Source: Prosthecobacter sp.
Lineage (GTDB): Bacteria > Verrucomicrobiota > Verrucomicrobiia > Verrucomicrobiales > Verrucomicrobiaceae
Length of the DNA stretch: 43,278 nt
Direction: 5' to 3'
NCBI RefSeq assembly: GCF_014879935.1
Contig: NZ_JACSRD010000193.1
Location: 1-43,278 of the forward strand
Shown: positions 16,201 through 28,471 of the stretch, piece by piece
Layout of the letters: the number at the start of each line of letters is the position of its first letter
Position numbering within the stretch: position 1 is the first letter of the stretch
Position numbers and translations under genes: made by a program
The notes under the pieces: generated by a model
Database searches by the model: none
The model's input: the letters and a program-made list of their open reading frames with translations, nothing else
Told to the model about the DNA's origin: nothing

Positions 16201-19200
16201 GAGCGGGGAGCTGTTGGCCGTGGTGCCTGTGGTTCCCTGGCCCAGCTGGCCGTCACCGTTGCGTCCCCAGGCCCACAGAGTTCCGTCTGTTTTGATGGCG
16301 AGGCTATGGTAAAGCCCCGCCACGGCCATCTGCCAGTCCGTGGCGGTGCCGATCTGGACGAACGAGGTGCGGTCCGTCGTGGTTCCGTCACCGATCTGAC
16401 CATAAAAGTTGTCACCAGCAGCCCAGAGGGTGCCATTGCTGCGCACCGCCACGCTGTGGTAGCCGCCGTTGCTGACTTGGACCCAATCTGTGGCGGTTCC
16501 GACCTGCACCGGCACCCACTGGGTGGATGTGTTGCCAAGACCGAGCTGACCGTCAATGTTTTCACCCCAGGCCCAGAGGGTGCCATCCGCCCGAAGGGCG
16601 ATGACCGAGCTGGGGCCTTTGCTGCTGCTGATCTGCGTGTAGGCAGGGGTAGAGAGCGCCACAAATGTCTGCGTGACCGGTTTGGCAGGTCCGTAGGCAC
16701 TTCCATCGCCAGTTTGCGAGGCTCGAATCGTTACCGTGCCGGGCGTGCCGGTCAACGTAACCGTGTTTCCTGACAAAGTGGCCGAGGCAGCACCTGCGGT
16801 GATCTCGTAACTGACCGGCAGACCGCTGCTGGCCGTGGCATTGAGGGCAAAGGGAGCGTCTGTGGTGCGTTTCGCCGGGATGGGTGGGAAGATGATTGAC
16901 TGGGTGACGAGCTCGAGAGTGATGTCATTGCCGTCCCCGCCCGCGTAAGTGATCTGGAAAAGATACGACTGGCCACCAAAGCTGACGCTGACGGTGCCCC
17001 CCTCCGGCAGACCGCCAAAGGCACCCCGGACGGGCGTGAAGCCCGTGTTGTTCACCAAGGTGAGAACGGCCCCCTGTGTGGGTGCAAAGCCAAGCGTGAG
17101 GCTGAGGGGCCGGCCGGAGGCGTCAAAGCCATCGCTGACCACAGGGACATCGTCCGGGGTGTCAAACGTGGCATTGGAAGAAGTCGTGAAAGTCCGGTTC
17201 GGGCTGGCAAACACCCCGGCGGCTGTCGTGGCGACGAGGCGGTAGTGGTAGGTCTGATAAGGCTGAAGGTCCACCAAGGGTGCGAAGACCGTTTCGGCCG
17301 CTGTGCCAGAGCTGAAGTTCACCGCCGGGGTGCTGTTCCCATAGGCAGACGTTTCTCCATACTCGAACTGCACCGTGCCACTGTGCGTTTCCCCGGTGAT
17401 CGAGCCGTTCAAGGTGGCTGTGGATTCCGTGATCAGGCCGGCCGGTGAGGCGAGCACCACCGGCGGCTGGCGCAGGCGGAAGAAGGTGGTGCCATTGCCA
17501 CCGTAGAGATAACCATCGGCTCCCAAAGCGAGGCCCTGCGCCGGAGAGACCCCGTCCTGACGGCCGCTGAAGGCGTACGACGAGGTCACCGAGCCATCGG
17601 GAGCGACGCGGAACACGGTGCCCAGACCGTAGGCACCTCCAGCCGAGGTCACACCATAGAAACAGCCATCCGGTGCAGCCTGCAAACCACCCACCGGGCC
17701 GGAGCCGGGCTGATCGCCCGTATTGCCCGTAAAGCTGGCAAGCGTCGTGAGCCCCCCTGCGGTGGTGATCCGAAACACGGTGCCGACGCTCGAAAGTCCT
17801 CCCGCGTTCGTGGTGCCGTAGATCGCCCCATCCGCCCCCTGAACCAGGAGGCCGGACGGGCTGCTGCCGAGCGTGGTGCCAAGCGTGCCGGAGAAGGTCG
17901 CCAGCGTGGTCAATCCGCCTGCCGGGGTGAGGCGGAAGAACGTGCCGAACCCCGTGGAGCCGCCTGCGGTGGTCGTGCCGTAATAGTTGCCATCCGATGC
18001 GAGCAGCAGCGGTGCCTGCGGGCTGGAGCCCAAATTGGCCCCGGTCGTGCCGGTGAAGTTGATCAGCGTGGTTTGCACTCCGGCAGGAGTCATCCGGAAA
18101 ACGGTTCCCAAACCTCCTGTGCCCCCTGTACTGGTCGTGCCGAGGTAATTTCCATCAGCTCCCAAGATGAGCGGTGCCTGCGGACCAGAGCCGGGATTGG
18201 CCCCGGAGTTCCCCGTGAAGCTGATGAGGGTCGTCAGGACACCCGCAGGAGTGAGCTTGAAGACAGACCCGAGGTTGATCGCACCACCTGCGGCGGTGGT
18301 GCCGTAGAAGTTGCCGTCAGGTCCGGCGAGAAGGCCGGCACGGGCATTCAGAGCCGTGGTGCCGGAAACGGGACTCAGCGTGGCGAGGCGGGCAGGTGCC
18401 TCACCAGGCAGTCCGGCCTGCAAAGTGCCGACTCCCAATGCACCACCACCACCCACCATGGCACCAAAGAACCTGCCATCGCCACCCTGGGCCAGGCGGC
18501 CGAGATTGGGCGCGGCACTGAGATTGACGAGGGTGGTGAAAAGTCCCTGCGGAGTGATTTTGAAGATCGTGCCGTTGTTGTTCAGGCCCCCGCCATTGGT
18601 GGTGCCATACAAGGCACCGTCGGTTCCTTCGACCAGTTCACCCTGAGGACTCGATCCCAAAAGCGTGCCGGTGCTGCCGGTGAAGCTGATTAAGGTCGTC
18701 AGCAGGCCTTCGGGGGTGATGGAGAAGACGGTGCCGAGGTTGTTTGCTCCTCCCGTTTGTGTGGTGCCGTAGAGCGTGCCATCCGCGAGCTGTAGGAGCG
18801 CCCCTTTCGGGCTGCTGCCCAAGGCAGAACCCGTCGTGCCGCTGAAGGAAACCAGCGAGGTAAAGCCCGCGCCCAAAGTGACACGGAACACCGTTCCGAG
18901 ATTGTTCGCCCCACCCGTGGCGGTGGTGCCGTAAAGATGGCCGTCAGCGCCTTGAACCAGGCTTCCGGTGGGCGTCGTGCCCGGGAAGGTTCCCGTGGTG
19001 CCCGTGAACTGTACCAAGGTGGTGAGGGCTCCGGCAGGGGTGAGCCGGAAAATGGTGCCAAAGCCTCCAGCACCTCCTGTGGCCGTGGTTCCATAGAAGT
19101 TCCCGTCATTGGCGAGCACGAGACTGGCCCGTGGGCTGGAGCCCAAAGCCGTGCCGGTCGTCCCGGTGAAGTTGACCAGGGTGGTGAGCACGCCGGAGGT

Positions 19201-22200
19201 CGTCACCTTGAACACCGTGCCGGAGGAACTGCTGCCTCCACCCTGCGTCACCCCATACAAACTGCCATCCGGGCCCAGCGTGAGACCACAGGAAGGGTCT
19301 GCCCCGCGTGGGATGCCGGTATTGTTAAACCTCACAACCACCGTCACCTGGCCATCAGGCGTCAAGCGGAAGACCGTGCCGTAATTGGAAGTGGTGCCGC
19401 CGTCGTTGGTGGCGCCGTAGAAGTTGCCGTCTCCAGCCTGCACCAGCCTGCACTGCGGCAGACTGCCGCCGCCGAACCCGTTTCCAATGCTGTAAAGGTT
19501 TGCCAGAGTGGTTAGTGAACCACCCTGCGAGACACGGAAAATGGTTCCTGCGCTGCCGTAAGTGCCACCTGAGTTCGTGGTGCCATAGAGCTGACCATCT
19601 GGTGCTTTGTAGAGCCCGGCCAGCGGCGCGGTGCCGGTGTTGATGAACTGGGCCTGGGGCTGGAGCACCGTCGTGGACACCGGAAGCGTGGTGATGACCT
19701 GGGCATCTCCCTGCGTGGTGCCCGTGGCATTCGTGGCCACCAGCCGCACATGGTAGGTGGTGCCAGGCAGCAGGCCGGTGATCGTCGAGTTCACCGCCAC
19801 ATTGGTGACGCCACCGCCTGCATTCTGCGTGGCCGTCTGCGAGCCGTAAGCCGTGGTGGTGCCGTATTCAAAATACCAATCCGCGCTGCTTCCTAGCGGA
19901 TTGACCGTGCCATCGAGCGTGATGCTCGTCTGGCCTGCGTTCACCCACGAACCGGTGATCGCCAGCGGAGCCCCTGGCGTGGCAAAGGACTGCACCGCCG
20001 AGTAGAAGGCGCCCTGCGACGTCACCGTGACCATGCGCCAATAGTAAACCGCCCCTGATTGGAGACCGGTCAGGCCCGCATTGACGGCCACCGGCACCGA
20101 ACCTGCGGCAATGTTCTGCGGTGCCGTCTGCGATCCAAACGACGACGAGAGGCCGTACTGGAAGTACACACTGGCGGCATCCTGGTTTGGCAGCACGGTC
20201 CCGTTCAGCGTGGCCGAGGTGGCGGCCAATCCACTGACTGAGACGGCCTGGATGGCAGGCTGCTGATGCACGCGGAAGATCGTCGAGCCATTGCCACCGT
20301 ACAAGTAGCCATCCGCTCCGATAAGCAGCCGGAGCGCATCTGAGAAGGAACTGCTGCCATTCAGATTGGGCGATCCACCGTCATTGTTCGTGCCAAAGGC
20401 ATACAGACTCTGGAAGGAGCCGGAGGCGTTTACGCGGAATACCGTGCCAAGGCCGAAGAAGCCTCCAGAACTGGTCGTGCCGTAAAAATAGCCGTCTGGC
20501 GCTTCCCGGAGAGTCGCATGCGGGGTGGCTCCTGGAGAAGCCCCCGCGTTTCCAGTGAACTGCACGAGCGAGGTGAAGGTGCCCGATGGCAAGGCCACCC
20601 GGTAAACCGTGCCCGACCCGGTGCCGCCTCCTGTCGTGGTCCCGTAAAGATGCCCATCACTACCCTGCACCAGACTCGTGCTCGGCGTAGAGCCGGGGAA
20701 GGCTCCGCCACTGCCGGTGAAGGTCACCAGCGAGGTAAAGGTGCCATCGGGTGCCACGCGGTAAACGGTGCCAGAACCGGTACCACCCCCCGTGGTGGTG
20801 CCGTAGAAATTCCCGTCGCTGGCGAGCAACAGGTTTGAGTTCGGACTGCTGCCGAGATAAGCACCCGTCGTGCCGGTAAATTGAACCAGATTGGTGAATG
20901 TGCCGCTCTTTGAAATTTTGAACACCGTTCCAAAACCGCCCGTGCCACCGTTTTGGGTCGTGCCCCAGAGATCACCACTGCCATCCTCGACAAGCCGCGT
21001 CTGCGGTGAGGCCCCCGGCACCGCCCCGGTGGTGCCAGTGAAGGACACGAGGGAGGTGAAAATCCCTCCTGTGGTGATTTTGAAGACCGTACCATTCCCC
21101 CCGCCCGTTCCGCCGCTGGAAGTGACCCCGAAGAGGTCTGAATCGCTGGCCTGGATCATGCCGTGAATGATGGTCGATCCCGGGAACAAGCCTGTGGTGC
21201 TCGTGAGCGTGGCAAGCACCGTCTTGGTGCCGGAGGGGTCGATCTGGAAGATTTGCCCGAAAGAGGTCTCCGTCGGCATGGAGCCATAGAGATTGCCATC
21301 GCTGCCCTGGAGGAGGTAAGGCCCTGCAAAGTGGTTTGAGGTGAAACTGGTCAACTGGCTGAGCGTGCCCGCTGGCGTCATCTTGACCAGGGCACCCAGT
21401 CCCGCGGCACCGAAAGACTGACCCGCATAAAAGTTATCATCGCTGCCGAGGATCGTATTGCGGAACATCGGCGGGCTGATGAAGAAGCTGTAAATGCGGC
21501 TGAAGACAGGCGTGCCAGTGGAAGGAGTAAGCTTGATCACCGAGCCGCGGACCTGTGAACTGCCCCCGCCGTTGCAGGTCGCATAAAAGCTGCCGTCACT
21601 GTGCAGCGTGAACGCCCCGAACGGACTCGCTCCATCAGCCGTGGAGGAGAGACTGCGGATCGTGGTGAGCACCCCGGCGGTCGTCACCTTGAAAAGCGTG
21701 CCGACGTTGTTCGTGCCGCCCGTGTTGGTCATGCCGTAGAGCGCCCCGTCCGTGGCCCACTGCACGAGAGCGCTTTGAGGATTGGTGCCCAGATTGGCCC
21801 CGGTGGTCCCGGTGAAGCTGAGCAGGCTCGTGAAGGTGCCGGCGGTGGTGACTTTGAAGACGGTCCCGAAATTGCCAGCCCCGCCCACATTGGTCGTTCC
21901 ATAAAGCGCACCATCCGATGCCTGCACGAGCGCGGCGAGCGGCGCTGAACCCAGCGTGGCCCCGGTGGTGCCCGTGAAGCTTTTCAAGGAGGTGAATGTG
22001 CCGCTCGTGGTCACCTTGAAGATGGTGCCGAAGCCGCCGCCATTGCCACCGGTGGATGTCACGCCGTAGAGGTTGCCATCAGCGGCCTGGATGAGCCCGG
22101 CCTGGCAGGAGGAACCCAGGAAGGAACCCGAGGTGCCGGAAAAATTCACCAGCACAGTGATCACGCCGGAGGATGTCATGCGGAAGATCGTTCCGCTGCC

Positions 22201-25200
22201 GGTTCCGTTCGCTGACGTGGTGCCGTAGAAATGCCCGTCGAGCGCCTGGATTAACGGTGCCCGCGGAGCAGTGCCCGTCGCCGTGGTGAGATGAGCCAGC
22301 GTGGTCAGCGTGCCTGATGGCGTCATGCGGAACACGGTCCCAAGATTGTTTGCGCCGCCGGAGGTCGTGGTGCCGTAGAAATTGCCGTCACTGGCCAGGA
22401 TGAGCCCGGCATTCGGTGCCATGCCGTTGTAGCCATAGAAGTTTGCCAGCGTCGTCACCACGCCTGCGGTGGTGATCTTGAAGATGGCCCCCTGATTGCT
22501 GGCCCCGCCGGAAACCGTCGTGCCATACAAAGCTCCGTCCGGCCCCACCACGAGTTGCGCACGCGGACTCTGCCCGGGCTGCAAAGTCTGCGGTGTCATC
22601 GGTTCGACGACGGTCAGCACGCTGGTGGGATTCACCACATCAAAGGCGGCGCTGTCCCCCGCATGCCCCACGCCGTCATTCACGGAGAGCACCACGCTGG
22701 TGTCTGTGTTGAAAGCTGTCACCTGGCCTGACCAGACTCCGTTGATGAAGCCGTTCACATTCGTGGGAGAGATCACCACGCCGCCGCCAGTGCCCGCCGC
22801 CGTCACGGCTGGCGCAGCGCTATAGCTGGTCAGCACATTGTTTGCCAGATCGTAGGCCGTGACCGACACATTGAACGGCACACCTTTCGTCTGGGGGGAC
22901 GAAATCGCCGCGAAGCCGAAGTGATGCACATCATTGTCGCTGACCGAGACCGTCGTGCCAGCCCCCGCATACCCCGCTGCACTGGCCGAGACCGAGACTG
23001 AGGCCGAACCATCGGAAAGCGAATTCTCCACCGCCACCGCGTTAAACGTCGTCGAAGAAGTGCCGCTGGCGATGGTCACCGTGGCGGGCACGGTGAGGCG
23101 GGAGACGGTGTCGGAGTTGAGCGTCACCACCAGGTCCGCAGCCACGGCACCCGAGGCGGATACGGTGCCCGTGACGGTCGATCCCTCAGTGATGGTTCCG
23201 GGCAAAAACAATGCCAGCGAGAGTGTCTCGTTGTCGAGCACGCTGAGGCTGCCAGTGGCATTCACCCATCCGGGAAGCTGCGCGGTGATCGTGGTCACCT
23301 GGCTGCCATCAATCGCGGCATCATCCACGACCGTCACAGGAAAGGTCACGCTCGTCCCGCCGGCGGGCAGTGTGACCGTCGCAGGCACCGTCGCCGCCGT
23401 GGGATCGCTGCTGGACAGGGTAAAGACCAGTAGCCCGGCAGGCGGATGCGAGACCGAAAGTGTGGCCGTGACCGGCGCATCCCCCTCCGCCGCGCTCGGT
23501 GGCAGCGTCAGGTTCATCGTGCCGGTCACATCAAACGGATTGCTGACACCCGACGAAGTCCCGCTTTCGGCCCGAAAACGCATCTGGGAGGCCGTCTGTA
23601 GCACCGTCATGCTGCCAGACCAGACGCCCGCCGCGAAGCTGCCGGACGCGGTCGGCGTGATGCTGACGGGGAACACCGCTGCCGGGAAAGGCAACACGAG
23701 GCCGCTGTTCACCGTGCCGATGCTGTTGTTGTTTTTCGTCCAATCTGCCGCAGTTTGGCTGTCCACACCACCCGTTCGCAGATAGGTGTGCAGGCTGCTG
23801 CTCGGCGGGGTGATGGAGGCACCCGTCCAATGCTCCGCCGGGATTGTCACCGGTGAAGTAATCGCAGAAGCCAGCAATGCGTCAGCAGACATGAAATCCA
23901 CCAGATTGCCCGAGGCATCCCGCACCAGCACGGCGATGGGCGAGCCCGGCCCGGTCGTCCAGTTCAGATTCACCCCAGCGTTGAAGTTCGGGAAAGTGCC
24001 TGGTGCCGTCCCGTACTCCGTCACACGAAAAATCTGTCCTGGTGCGCAACTGGCACCCGCAGGAATCGTCATGCTTTTTGAACTCGTCCCCCCGGTGTCA
24101 TAATCATAAAAATGCAGCGTCCAGCCGCCGATGTTCACCGTGCTGCCGCCGATGTTGGTGAACTCCACCGCATCGGGCGTGTCCGGGTTCACCTCGGTGA
24201 TCACAATGCCCGGATGGGCCGCATTCGCCACATAACCGCTCAAATTGGCTGTCCCGCTATAGCTTGTCACCGTGTTACCGCCCGCATCACGAGCGGTCAC
24301 GGTGGCATCGACATTCGCTCCTCGGCTGCGGCTTGCCTGCGTGTCCCAGGCAAAGCTGGCAAGCGAGCCTGTCGTGACATTGAACGCATTGCTCGCGCCG
24401 GTTTTCCCGGCATTCGTCGCTGTCAGCACCGCGGCAGGGTCAAAGGTGTTCACCGTGACATTCCCCGTCCATACACCGGACGTAAACGCTCCGGTCGTGG
24501 TGGGCGTGATCGTCAATGCACCGCCGGTGCCTGCGGCGGAAAGCGTCGCCGGTGAGGTGTAGCTGGCGATGGTGACCTCATTCACGTCCTTCGCCGTGAT
24601 GGTCACGCTGAAGGGAACACCACGCGTCTGAGTCGTGCCGATGGCATTCCAGACAAAATGATGCAGATCATTGTCCAGCACGATCGTGTTCGCATTGGCA
24701 CCCGTGAACCCGGATGCGCCCACGGCCACATTCACGATGGCACTGCCATCCGTGAGGGTGTTGTTCGGCGCGGTGAGCGTGAAGGTGGCGGAGGTCGATC
24801 CGGCGGGGATGGTCACCGTGGCCGGCACGGTAAGACGTGCGGTGGTATCTGACACGGGTGTCACGACCAGCGGCGCGGGCAGGGTTCCTGAAATGGAGAC
24901 TGTCGCCGTGCCGGAACCGCCCTCCGTGACCGTGGCAGGCAGGCTGATGGCGAGATTGGTGTTCTCATTGTCGAGCACATCCATGTCCGCCGTGTCCCCC
25001 GTCCAGCCAGCCACGCTGGCGCTGATGGTGGCGCTTTGCAGGCCGTCGATTTTCGTGTCATTGACGATCTGGATCGCAAACGTCGCGGAGGATTGCCCGG
25101 CGGGGATCACCACACCACCCGGCACCATCACGGCCGTGGGTTCACTGCTGGAAAGCCCCACTGTCACAGCAACCGTTGGCGTGATGCTGAGAGACACGGT

Positions 25201-28167
25201 GCCCTGGACCGAGCCGACTCCCTCGGCGGCACTGGCAGGCGTGGTGAGAGTGATCACCGCCGTGCCGTCGTTATCCTGCACCGCCATGGCTCCCCCTGCA
25301 CTGGCGTATCCTGCGCTGCTCGCTGAGATCACCGCCACGCGAGTTCCGTCCTGCACCGCGTCATCGATCACGGTGACGTCAAAGATCGCGCTCGTCTGCC
25401 CTGACAGCACCGTCACGGAGGCTGGCACCGTTGCCTCGCCGGGGTTTGACGAACTCAAGCTGACCACCGTGTCTGCCACGGCCGCAGCAGGCAGGGTCAC
25501 AGTCCCCTGCCCTGCGAGCACGCCCGCGCCTTCTGTCACTGAGCCTGGCACCGTCATACGAAGCACCGGAGGTGGCGGCGTGGTCGGATAGCTGTTGAAA
25601 TCACTGGTCACAAAGCCTCCCGGCACCCCCAGACCACGCGAGAGGCCGATCAAGCCGTCCGTGGCCGCAATGCCAAGGCAGGTGATGCGGATTCTTCCGT
25701 CCGTGAAAAGCTCGATCTGGAAATTGTTCGAGTCGGTCCCGGCAGCCTGCGGAATGCCCTGGTAGGTCACCGCCACACGATCACCGAGCTGCCGCCAGGA
25801 GACCGTGCCACCTCCACTGGCTGGATTGAGATCATCAAAAAGCGCCGAGACCCGTGGCCGGGCAAAGTGATTTACCAGCGACTCGGCGGAAAGCGTGTCG
25901 CTCGTGCCAAACATCAGGTTTCCATTGCTGCCGACGAAGAATGACGAATACGGCGTGCCATACAGGCTCACCGTCTGCCCCCCCGAAGGCGTGACCGTGG
26001 CGAGGTCATTGTCAAACAGCGTCAAATTCGTGCCACCCGTCGGATCTGTCGGAAATGTGGTCACGCCGGTGCTGCGCAGAACGGAGTAAAAGCTGTCGGA
26101 GCCATCCGGCGTGAAGAGCCAGCTCTGATTGTCCGTGTCATTGTTGGAGGTAAACAGCTCCGTGAAGTGATCCACCTGCCCCACCGCCAGGCTCACGCCG
26201 CGGGTGAAAGAAACGCCGCTGGTCGTGTTCGTGAAAACGGCCGAGCCCGCATGCACCGCCGCCGGGAGAGCATTCACCGTGTCATTGAAGGTGAGCGAGA
26301 CCGTCGTCGAGGCTCCAGCCGCCAGCGAGCCCTCCGCAGGGGAGACACTGATCCAGGAGGCCCCCGGCGCCGCCGTCCAGCTCAGCGGCGTGGTCGCATC
26401 CGTGTTGGTGAGCGTGTAGGTTTGCAGGGTGGGAGTGAAAGGACCGCCAGCAGGGCCTTTTGCCGCCATGATCACGCTGGGAGAGACAGTCAGATCATCC
26501 AGCATCAAAAGCGCCTTGTGTACGTTCAGCCTGCCGCCGGTCACGGTGATGCCGGTCATCGCGGGCGTCACATCCACCGAGGCCATGATGACGTCCTTGA
26601 TCTCAAGGTGGGTGAGGGAAGGTTTGAACGCCTTGAGCAGCGCACAAGCCCCCGAGACATGCGGCGTGGCCATTGAGGTGCCGCTCAGATTCTGGTATAA
26701 TCCGGCGGGCTGCGCACTGTAGATCTCGCTGCCCGGCGCCCCGAGGTCCACCGTGGTAAGGCCATAACTGGAAAAGGATGATTTGTCGTCCGTACGCGTC
26801 GTGGATGCCACCGCGACAACGCACGGCGAATCGTAATTCGAAGGGTAAAAGCCACCCAGATCGTTGTTCGAGTTACTGTTCCCCGCCGCCGCCACAAACA
26901 GGATGCCCGCCGCGTGAGACGCATCCAAAGCATCTTTGAATGCCTGGTTGTAGCCACCGCCTCCCCAGGAGTTCGAGGTCAAATGCACCCCGATGCTCGT
27001 CCCATAGGCCACCGCCTCCGCCGCGTCCGAGATGGCCCCGCTGCCACCCGAGTTCAGGAACTTCAGCGGAATCAGGGAAACCGTCCAGCACACCCCTGCC
27101 ACCCCCTGGCCGTTGTTCCCCGCGCCACCGATCGTGCCCGCGCAATGCGTGCCGTGATACTGGTCGTCCATCGCATTGTTGTCATTGTTCACAAAATCCC
27201 AGCCAAGGGTGTCATCAATGAACCCGTTGCCGTCGTCATCGATCCCGTTTCCGGCGATTTCATTCGGGTTGGTCCACATGTTGGCCGCCAGGTCGGGATG
27301 CGTGTGGTCAATGCCAGTGTCTATCACCCCCACCTTCACCGTGGCACTGCCCGTGTGCATGTCCCAGGCCTCCGGCGCGTCGATGTCCGCGTCCACCGTG
27401 CCGCCCGCCTGTCCCGTGTTGTGCATGCCCCACAGGTTGCCAAAGCTGGTGTCGTTTGGCACCACCGAAGCGTGGGCGATGAAGTCCATATCTGTATATC
27501 GAATCAGCCCCTCGAGCCGGCCCAAGGCCTCCCGCGCCCTCGTCACCGTGTCCAGGTCGGGGTCAGGATACGCCACCAGCCACACCCCGGAGGCAGGCAT
27601 CTTCCGGCGCACCGTCGCCCCCAGGGCCTTCAACTGCTCCTCCAGGGCGGCACCGTTCGTTTTAGCATCCTTCACCGTCACCATCACATGATCAGCCACC
27701 ATCGCCGTCTGGTTCACCAGTTCGCGCACGCCGCCCTCCTCGATGAAGTCATCCTCCACCCTCAGCAGCGGGTACTTGAACGTGTCATCCCGCACGAGGC
27801 GCAGGCGGCGGATCACCGGCCTGCCTCCAAACTCCGCCTTCTCCTCCCGCTCCGCCAGCACCGGGGCTTTGGCGTAGCGGTCGTCCATCTTGGCTGCGAC
27901 GGGATGAGCACCTCCCCGTGAGTTGTGCTGGCCATCGTTCTGGCCTGCCTCCAATGCTTCGGAAGGCTTTCCGCCGCCTCCGGAGCCTGAAAGGGAGGCA
28001 GGTGGTGCCACCGCCGCTTTTTCGGCACCTGCAACGGCCTCCGCTGGCGGCTTGACCCCCAGATCCTGCGGTTTTTGCCCGCGAATGAGCACAAAGAACA
28101 GCAAGAGCAGCATCAGCCCACCAAGGGCAATGGCGGATTTGGAGATAACAGAGGCACTTCGTTTCAT
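13279..28167 (-). CDS. Giant subtilase with GloVer, RCC1, Calx-beta and Fn3 repeats
   Basis: A single uninterrupted gene of 4962 codons. An N-terminal hydrophobic segment (about 11-28) serves as signal or anchor. A propeptide-like region leads to a peptidase S8 domain (about 270-545) with a complete triad: D283 (VIDTGID), H338 (HGTHCAG), S498 (GTSMATPH), and oxyanion N430. Then, by approximate residue: a BACON-like domain (560-660), three Calx-beta repeats (866-1170), a lamin-tail-like domain (1326-1380), two more Calx-beta (1551-1740), 15 GloVer repeats (1868-2635), two Fn3-like domains, 14 GloVer repeats (2850-3568), Fn3 (3570-3660), two sandwich domains, 14 RCC1 repeats (3848-4543), an Ig-like and an Fn3-like domain, a cadherin-like domain (4728-4826), a Ca-binding-like [17 protein letters not shown] segment and a C-terminal domain. 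It is probably a cell-surface adhesin or protease. No PEP-CTERM, LPXTG or autotransporter barrel is visible. Confidence 0.93.
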   Translation of the reverse strand: MKRSASVISKSAIALGGLMLLLLFFVLIRGQKPQDLGVKPPAEAVAGAEKAAVAPPASLSGSGGGGKPSEALEAGQNDGQHNSRGGAHPVAAKMDDRYAKAPVLAEREEKAEFGGRPVIRRLRLVRDDTFKYPLLRVEDDFIEEGGVRELVNQTAMVADHVMVTVKDAKTNGAALEEQLKALGATVRRKMPASGVWLVAYPDPDLDTVTRAREALGRLEGLIRYTDMDFIAHASVVPNDTSFGNLWGMHNTGQAGGTVDADIDAPEAWDMHTGSATVKVGVIDTGIDHTHPDLAANMWTNPNEIAGNGIDDDGNGFIDDTLGWDFVNNDNNAMDDQYHGTHCAGTIGGAGNNGQGVAGVCWTVSLIPLKFLNSGGSGAISDAAEAVAYGTSIGVHLTSNSWGGGGYNQAFKDALDASHAAGILFVAAAGNSNSNNDLGGFYPSNYDSPCVVAVASTTRTDDKSSFSSYGLTTVDLGAPGSEIYSAQPAGLYQNLSGTSMATPHVSGACALLKAFKPSLTHLEIKDVIMASVDVTPAMTGITVTGGRLNVHKALLMLDDLTVSPSVIMAAKGPAGGPFTPTLQTYTLTNTDATTPLSWTAAPGASWISVSPAEGSLAAGASTTVSLTFNDTVNALPAAVHAGSAVFTNTTSGVSFTRGVSLAVGQVDHFTELFTSNNDTDNQSWLFTPDGSDSFYSVLRSTGVTTFPTDPTGGTNLTLFDNDLATVTPSGGQTVSLYGTPYSSFFVGSNGNLMFGTSDTLSAESLVNHFARPRVSALFDDLNPASGGGTVSWRQLGDRVAVTYQGIPQAAGTDSNNFQIELFTDGRIRITCLGIAATDGLIGLSRGLGVPGGFVTSDFNSYPTTPPPPVLRMTVPGSVTEGAGVLAGQGTVTLPAAAVADTVVSLSSSNPGEATVPASVTVLSGQTSAIFDVTVIDDAVQDGTRVAVISASSAGYASAGGAMAVQDNDGTAVITLTTPASAAEGVGSVQGTVSLSITPTVAVTVGLSSSEPTAVMVPGGVVIPAGQSSATFAIQIVNDTKIDGLQSATISASVAGWTGDTADMDVLDNENTNLAISLPATVTEGGSGTATVSISGTLPAPLVVTPVSDTTARLTVPATVTIPAGSTSATFTLTAPNNTLTDGSAIVNVAVGASGFTGANANTIVLDNDLHHFVWNAIGTTQTRGVPFSVTITAKDVNEVTIASYTSPATLSAAGTGGALTITPTTTGAFTSGVWTGNVTVNTFDPAAVLTATNAGKTGASNAFNVTTGSLASFAWDTQASRSRGANVDATVTARDAGGNTVTSYSGTANLSGYVANAAHPGIVITEVNPDTPDAVEFTNIGGSTVNIGGWTLHFYDYDTGGTSSKSMTIPAGASCAPGQIFRVTEYGTAPGTFPNFNAGVNLNWTTGPGSPIAVLVRDASGNLVDFMSADALLASAITSPVTIPAEHWTGASITPPSSSLHTYLRTGGVDSQTAADWTKNNNSIGTVNSGLVLPFPAAVFPVSITPTASGSFAAGVWSGSMTVLQTASQMRFRAESGTSSGVSNPFDVTGTMNLTLPPSAAEGDAPVTATLSVSHPPAGLLVFTLSSSDPTAATVPATVTLPAGGTSVTFPVTVVDDAAIDGSQVTTITAQLPGWVNATGSLSVLDNETLSLALFLPGTITEGSTVTGTVSASGAVAADLVVTLNSDTVSRLTVPATVTIASGTSSTTFNAVAVENSLSDGSASVSVSASAAGYAGAGTTVSVSDNDVHHFGFAAISSPQTKGVPFNVSVTAYDLANNVLTSYSAAPAVTAAGTGGGVVISPTNVNGFINGVWSGQVTAFNTDTSVVLSVNDGVGHAGDSAAFDVVNPTSVLTVVEPMTPQTLQPGQSPRAQLVVGPDGALYGTTVSGGASNQGAIFKITTAGVVTTLANFYGYNGMAPNAGLILASDGNFYGTTTSGGANNLGTVFRMTPSGTLTTLAHLTTATGTAPRAPLIQALDGHFYGTTSANGTGSGTIFRMTSSGVITVLVNFSGTSGSFLGSSCQAGLIQAADGNLYGVTSTGGNGGGFGTIFKVTTSGTFTSLKSFTGTTGATLGSAPLAALVQASDGALYGTTNVGGAGNFGTVFKVTTAGTFTSLLSFTGTTGANLGTNPQSALVQWATDGALYGMTNTGGTNNVGTLFKVTTAGVLTTIRSLSSTADGASPFGAFTLHSDGSFYATCNGGGSSQVRGSVIKLTPSTGTPVFSRIYSFFISPPMFRNTILGSDDNFYAGQSFGAAGLGALVKMTPAGTLSQLTSFTSNHFAGPYLLQGSDGNLYGSMPTETSFGQIFQIDPSGTKTVLATLTSTTGLFPGSTIIHGMIQASDSDLFGVTSSGGTGGGNGTVFKITTGGIFTSLVSFTGTTGAVPGASPQTRLVEDGSGDLWGTTQNGGTGGFGTVFKISKSGTFTNLVQFTGTTGAYLGSSPNSNLLLASDGNFYGTTTGGGTGSGTVYRVAPDGTFTSLVTFTGSGGAFPGSTPSTSLVQGSDGHLYGTTTGGGTGSGTVYRVALPSGTFTSLVQFTGNAGASPGATPHATLREAPDGYFYGTTSSGGFFGLGTVFRVNASGSFQSLYAFGTNNDGGSPNLNGSSSFSDALRLLIGADGYLYGGNGSTIFRVHQQPAIQAVSVSGLAATSATLNGTVLPNQDAASVYFQYGLSSSFGSQTAPQNIAAGSVPVAVNAGLTGLQSGAVYYWRMVTVTSQGAFYSAVQSFATPGAPLAITGSWVNAGQTSITLDGTVNPLGSSADWYFEYGTTTAYGSQTATQNAGGGVTNVAVNSTITGLLPGTTYHVRLVATNATGTTQGDAQVITTLPVSTTVLQPQAQFINTGTAPLAGLYKAPDGQLYGTTNSGGTYGSAGTIFRVSQGGSLTTLANLYSIGNGFGGGSLPQCRLVQAGDGNFYGATNDGGTTSNYGTVFRLTPDGQVTVVVRFNNTGIPRGADPSCGLTLGPDGSLYGVTQGGGSSSSGTVFKVTTSGVLTTLVNFTGTTGTALGSSPRASLVLANDGNFYGTTATGGAGGFGTIFRLTPAGALTTLVQFTGTTGTFPGTTPTGSLVQGADGHLYGTTATGGANNLGTVFRVTLGAGFTSLVSFSGTTGSALGSSPKGALLQLADGTLYGTTQTGGANNLGTVFSITPEGLLTTLISFTGSTGTLLGSSPQGELVEGTDGALYGTTNGGGLNNNGTIFKITPQGLFTTLVNLSAAPNLGRLAQGGDGRFFGAMVGGGGALGVGTLQAGLPGEAPARLATLSPVSGTTALNARAGLLAGPDGNFYGTTAAGGAINLGSVFKLTPAGVLTTLISFTGNSGANPGSGPQAPLILGADGNYLGTTSTGGTGGLGTVFRMTPAGVQTTLINFTGTTGANLGSSPQAPLLLASDGNYYGTTTAGGSTGFGTFFRLTPAGGLTTLATFSGTLGTTLGSSPSGLLVQGADGAIYGTTNAGGLSSVGTVFRITTAGGLTTLASFTGNTGDQPGSGPVGGLQAAPDGCFYGVTSAGGAYGLGTVFRVAPDGSVTSSYAFSGRQDGVSPAQGLALGADGYLYGGNGTTFFRLRQPPVVLASPAGLITESTATLNGSITGETHSGTVQFEYGETSAYGNSTPAVNFSSGTAAETVFAPLVDLQPYQTYHYRLVATTAAGVFASPNRTFTTSSNATFDTPDDVPVVSDGFDASGRPLSLTLGFAPTQGAVLTLVNNTGFTPVRGAFGGLPEGGTVSVSFGGQSYLFQITYAGGDGNDITLELVTQSIIFPPIPAKRTTDAPFALNATASSGLPVSYEITAGAASATLSGNTVTLTGTPGTVTIRASQTGDGSAYGPAKPVTQTFVALSTPAYTQISSSKGPSSVIALRADGTLWAWGENIDGQLGLGNTSTQWVPVQVGTATDWVQVSNGGYHSVAVRSNGTLWAAGDNFYGQIGDGTTTDRTSFVQIGTATDWQMAVAGLYHSLAIKTDGTLWAWGRNGDGQLGQGTTGTTANSSPLQVGTLNTWSAVAAGAYHSLARRQDGTFWAFGDNGSGQIGNGSTTDATSPVQITAMANCTNFTAGYYFSAAIRADGTLWAWGSNAYGQIGDGTLLNRTSPVQVGSATNWQQVRAGADHVLAVRTGGTLWAWGRNLNGQLGQGYNQTTIAGNVPVQVGAADGWQIIAPGQSANVAMKADGTLWSWGDNSSGQLGYRGHLLKPVAVQFGPVADAAVGDGHGVIMRPDGTLWTFGNNGNGQLGNGLSDSAQRPVPFQPQPGTQWLSMAAGGFHTAAVRTDGTLWTWGYNFYGQLGDGTTDQRNAPVQVGNGTTWLKVSTGRYHTIAMRADGTLWAWGYNFDGQMGNGVASSANQLLPAQVGTAADWADVVSGAYHILARKQDGTLWAWGYNFYGQLGDGTTTSRFTPVQIGTTTTWAKVSAGGYHNIATRTDGTLWVWGRNSSGQLGDGSFTNRTAPVQLAPGTYWQEVNAGLLHTVAIRADRTLWSWGYNFYGQLGDGGTSSRNTPFQLGTADGWGRAFASNYSTLVSSSDGSLWSCGFGPRGGIGLAWRDAFTPGLVLPGLAPVQTVDFPGPGDTPVGDAVVLGATSSSGLPVSYIVDGPATLNGSRVTVTGPGVITLYAWQPGDDYHQSSQMVVRYLNAPAPVVTTLAATAIGTTTATLNGIVNPNGTLTSASFQHGVTNAYGTTTAVTLAPAYGSTAQNVSVTLTGLLPGTTYHFRLTGTNPGGDTNGASLTFSTISTDATLSGLSVSPGAVYPAFASTTFNITAGVPNAATSFTVTPVTSHPTASVMVNGTPVASGAASDPIAFPGATATVNLLVTAGDGTTTQAYTIAVSRYAPFGEWSSGSGMTGGNTGPTDDYDGDGISNLLEYALGASPTTATNSLLPATTSATNPSDGEHYLTISYRRRMIPGTLTYQLQRSTTLASWEDIPGVSLEQIGPPAPTGDGITEVVTFRVHPSMEDSTTPGFIRLRVTDN
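14540..16625 (-). repeat. Fourteen RCC1 repeats inside the giant gene
   Basis: Fourteen units of about 50 residues carry the RCC1 core (D/N)GTLWAWG-N-GQ(L/I)G-G. Variants include [14 protein letters not shown] and LWSCGFG in the last unit. RCC1 propellers have seven blades, so fourteen units would make two complete propellers. DNA identity between neighbouring units is visible but not perfect, so these are old duplications. Confidence 0.88.
17465..19620 (-). repeat. GloVer repeat block 2 (about 14 units)
   Basis: Units of about 54 residues have the pattern L-(x)4-DG-(x)-(L/F)YGTT-(x)-GG-(x)-(N/G)(x)GT(V/I)F(R/K)(I/V/L)TP-(x)-G-(x)3-TL(V/I)-FTG. The last unit is shortened to [16 protein letters not shown]. 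This is the GloVer tandem repeat, known in Verrucomicrobia and Gloeobacter and predicted to form beta-propellers. Degenerate units occur, such as the one with [11 protein letters not shown]. Confidence 0.85.
20265..22565 (-). repeat. GloVer repeat block 1 (about 15 units)
   Basis: Same repeat family as the block at 17.5-19.6 kb, also ending in a shortened unit ([16 protein letters not shown]) followed by Fn3-like domains. The matching block ends suggest the propeller-plus-Fn3 module was duplicated as a whole. Units 7-9 (for example [22 protein letters not shown]) are the most divergent. Confidence 0.85.
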
Positions 28168-28280
28168 GGTCGGAGGAGGTTGAAAGGATCTCAGGGCAGG
28201 AAATTCCGGTGGATTCGTTCTCGAAGACTTGTCGGGGCATCATGCAGCCATGTTGTCATGGTCGGCTGGAGAATGTATAG

Positions 28281-28320
28281 CAAAATACCCACTCTAACGC
28301 GTGGTTGTTACCAAAATACC
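28281..28320. promoter_or_regulatory. CAAAATACC direct repeats upstream of the giant gene
   Basis: The 291 bases between the giant gene (minus) and the aldo/keto reductase (plus) are more A+T-rich than their surroundings. CAAAATACC occurs at 28281-28289 and 28312-28320. The spacing is 31 bases, about three helical turns. The 40 bases around them include TATACAT on the minus strand, which could serve as a -10 element for the giant gene. Operator function is inferred; no other feature is apparent in this gap. Confidence 0.35.
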
Positions 28321-28445
28321 TTCCTGGTTCGCAATAAGATTTTAAGTCGTTTGCTAGATTCAATGCCGTTGCCGCCATCCTGCAGGCTTTTCGCAACGTG
28401 TCACCCACTGCCAATAATCATCCCAAGCTCCCGCCCAACCTCTCC

Positions 28446-28471
28446 TTCCGTCTGTTCCGTGTCTTCCGTAG
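28446..28471. repeat. TTCCG-type dispersed repeat at the reductase start
   Basis: A 26-base sequence with three TTCCGT units in a row. Its reverse complement matches the repeat at 30336-30361 at 23 of 26 positions. It overlaps the likely start codon of the aldo/keto reductase gene. Confidence 0.6.

Noticed and set aside
14540-22565. CRISPR-like arrays in the repeat-rich region
   Set aside because: The repeats are about 150-160 bases, diverged, in frame and protein-coding; there are no short identical repeats with unique spacers.
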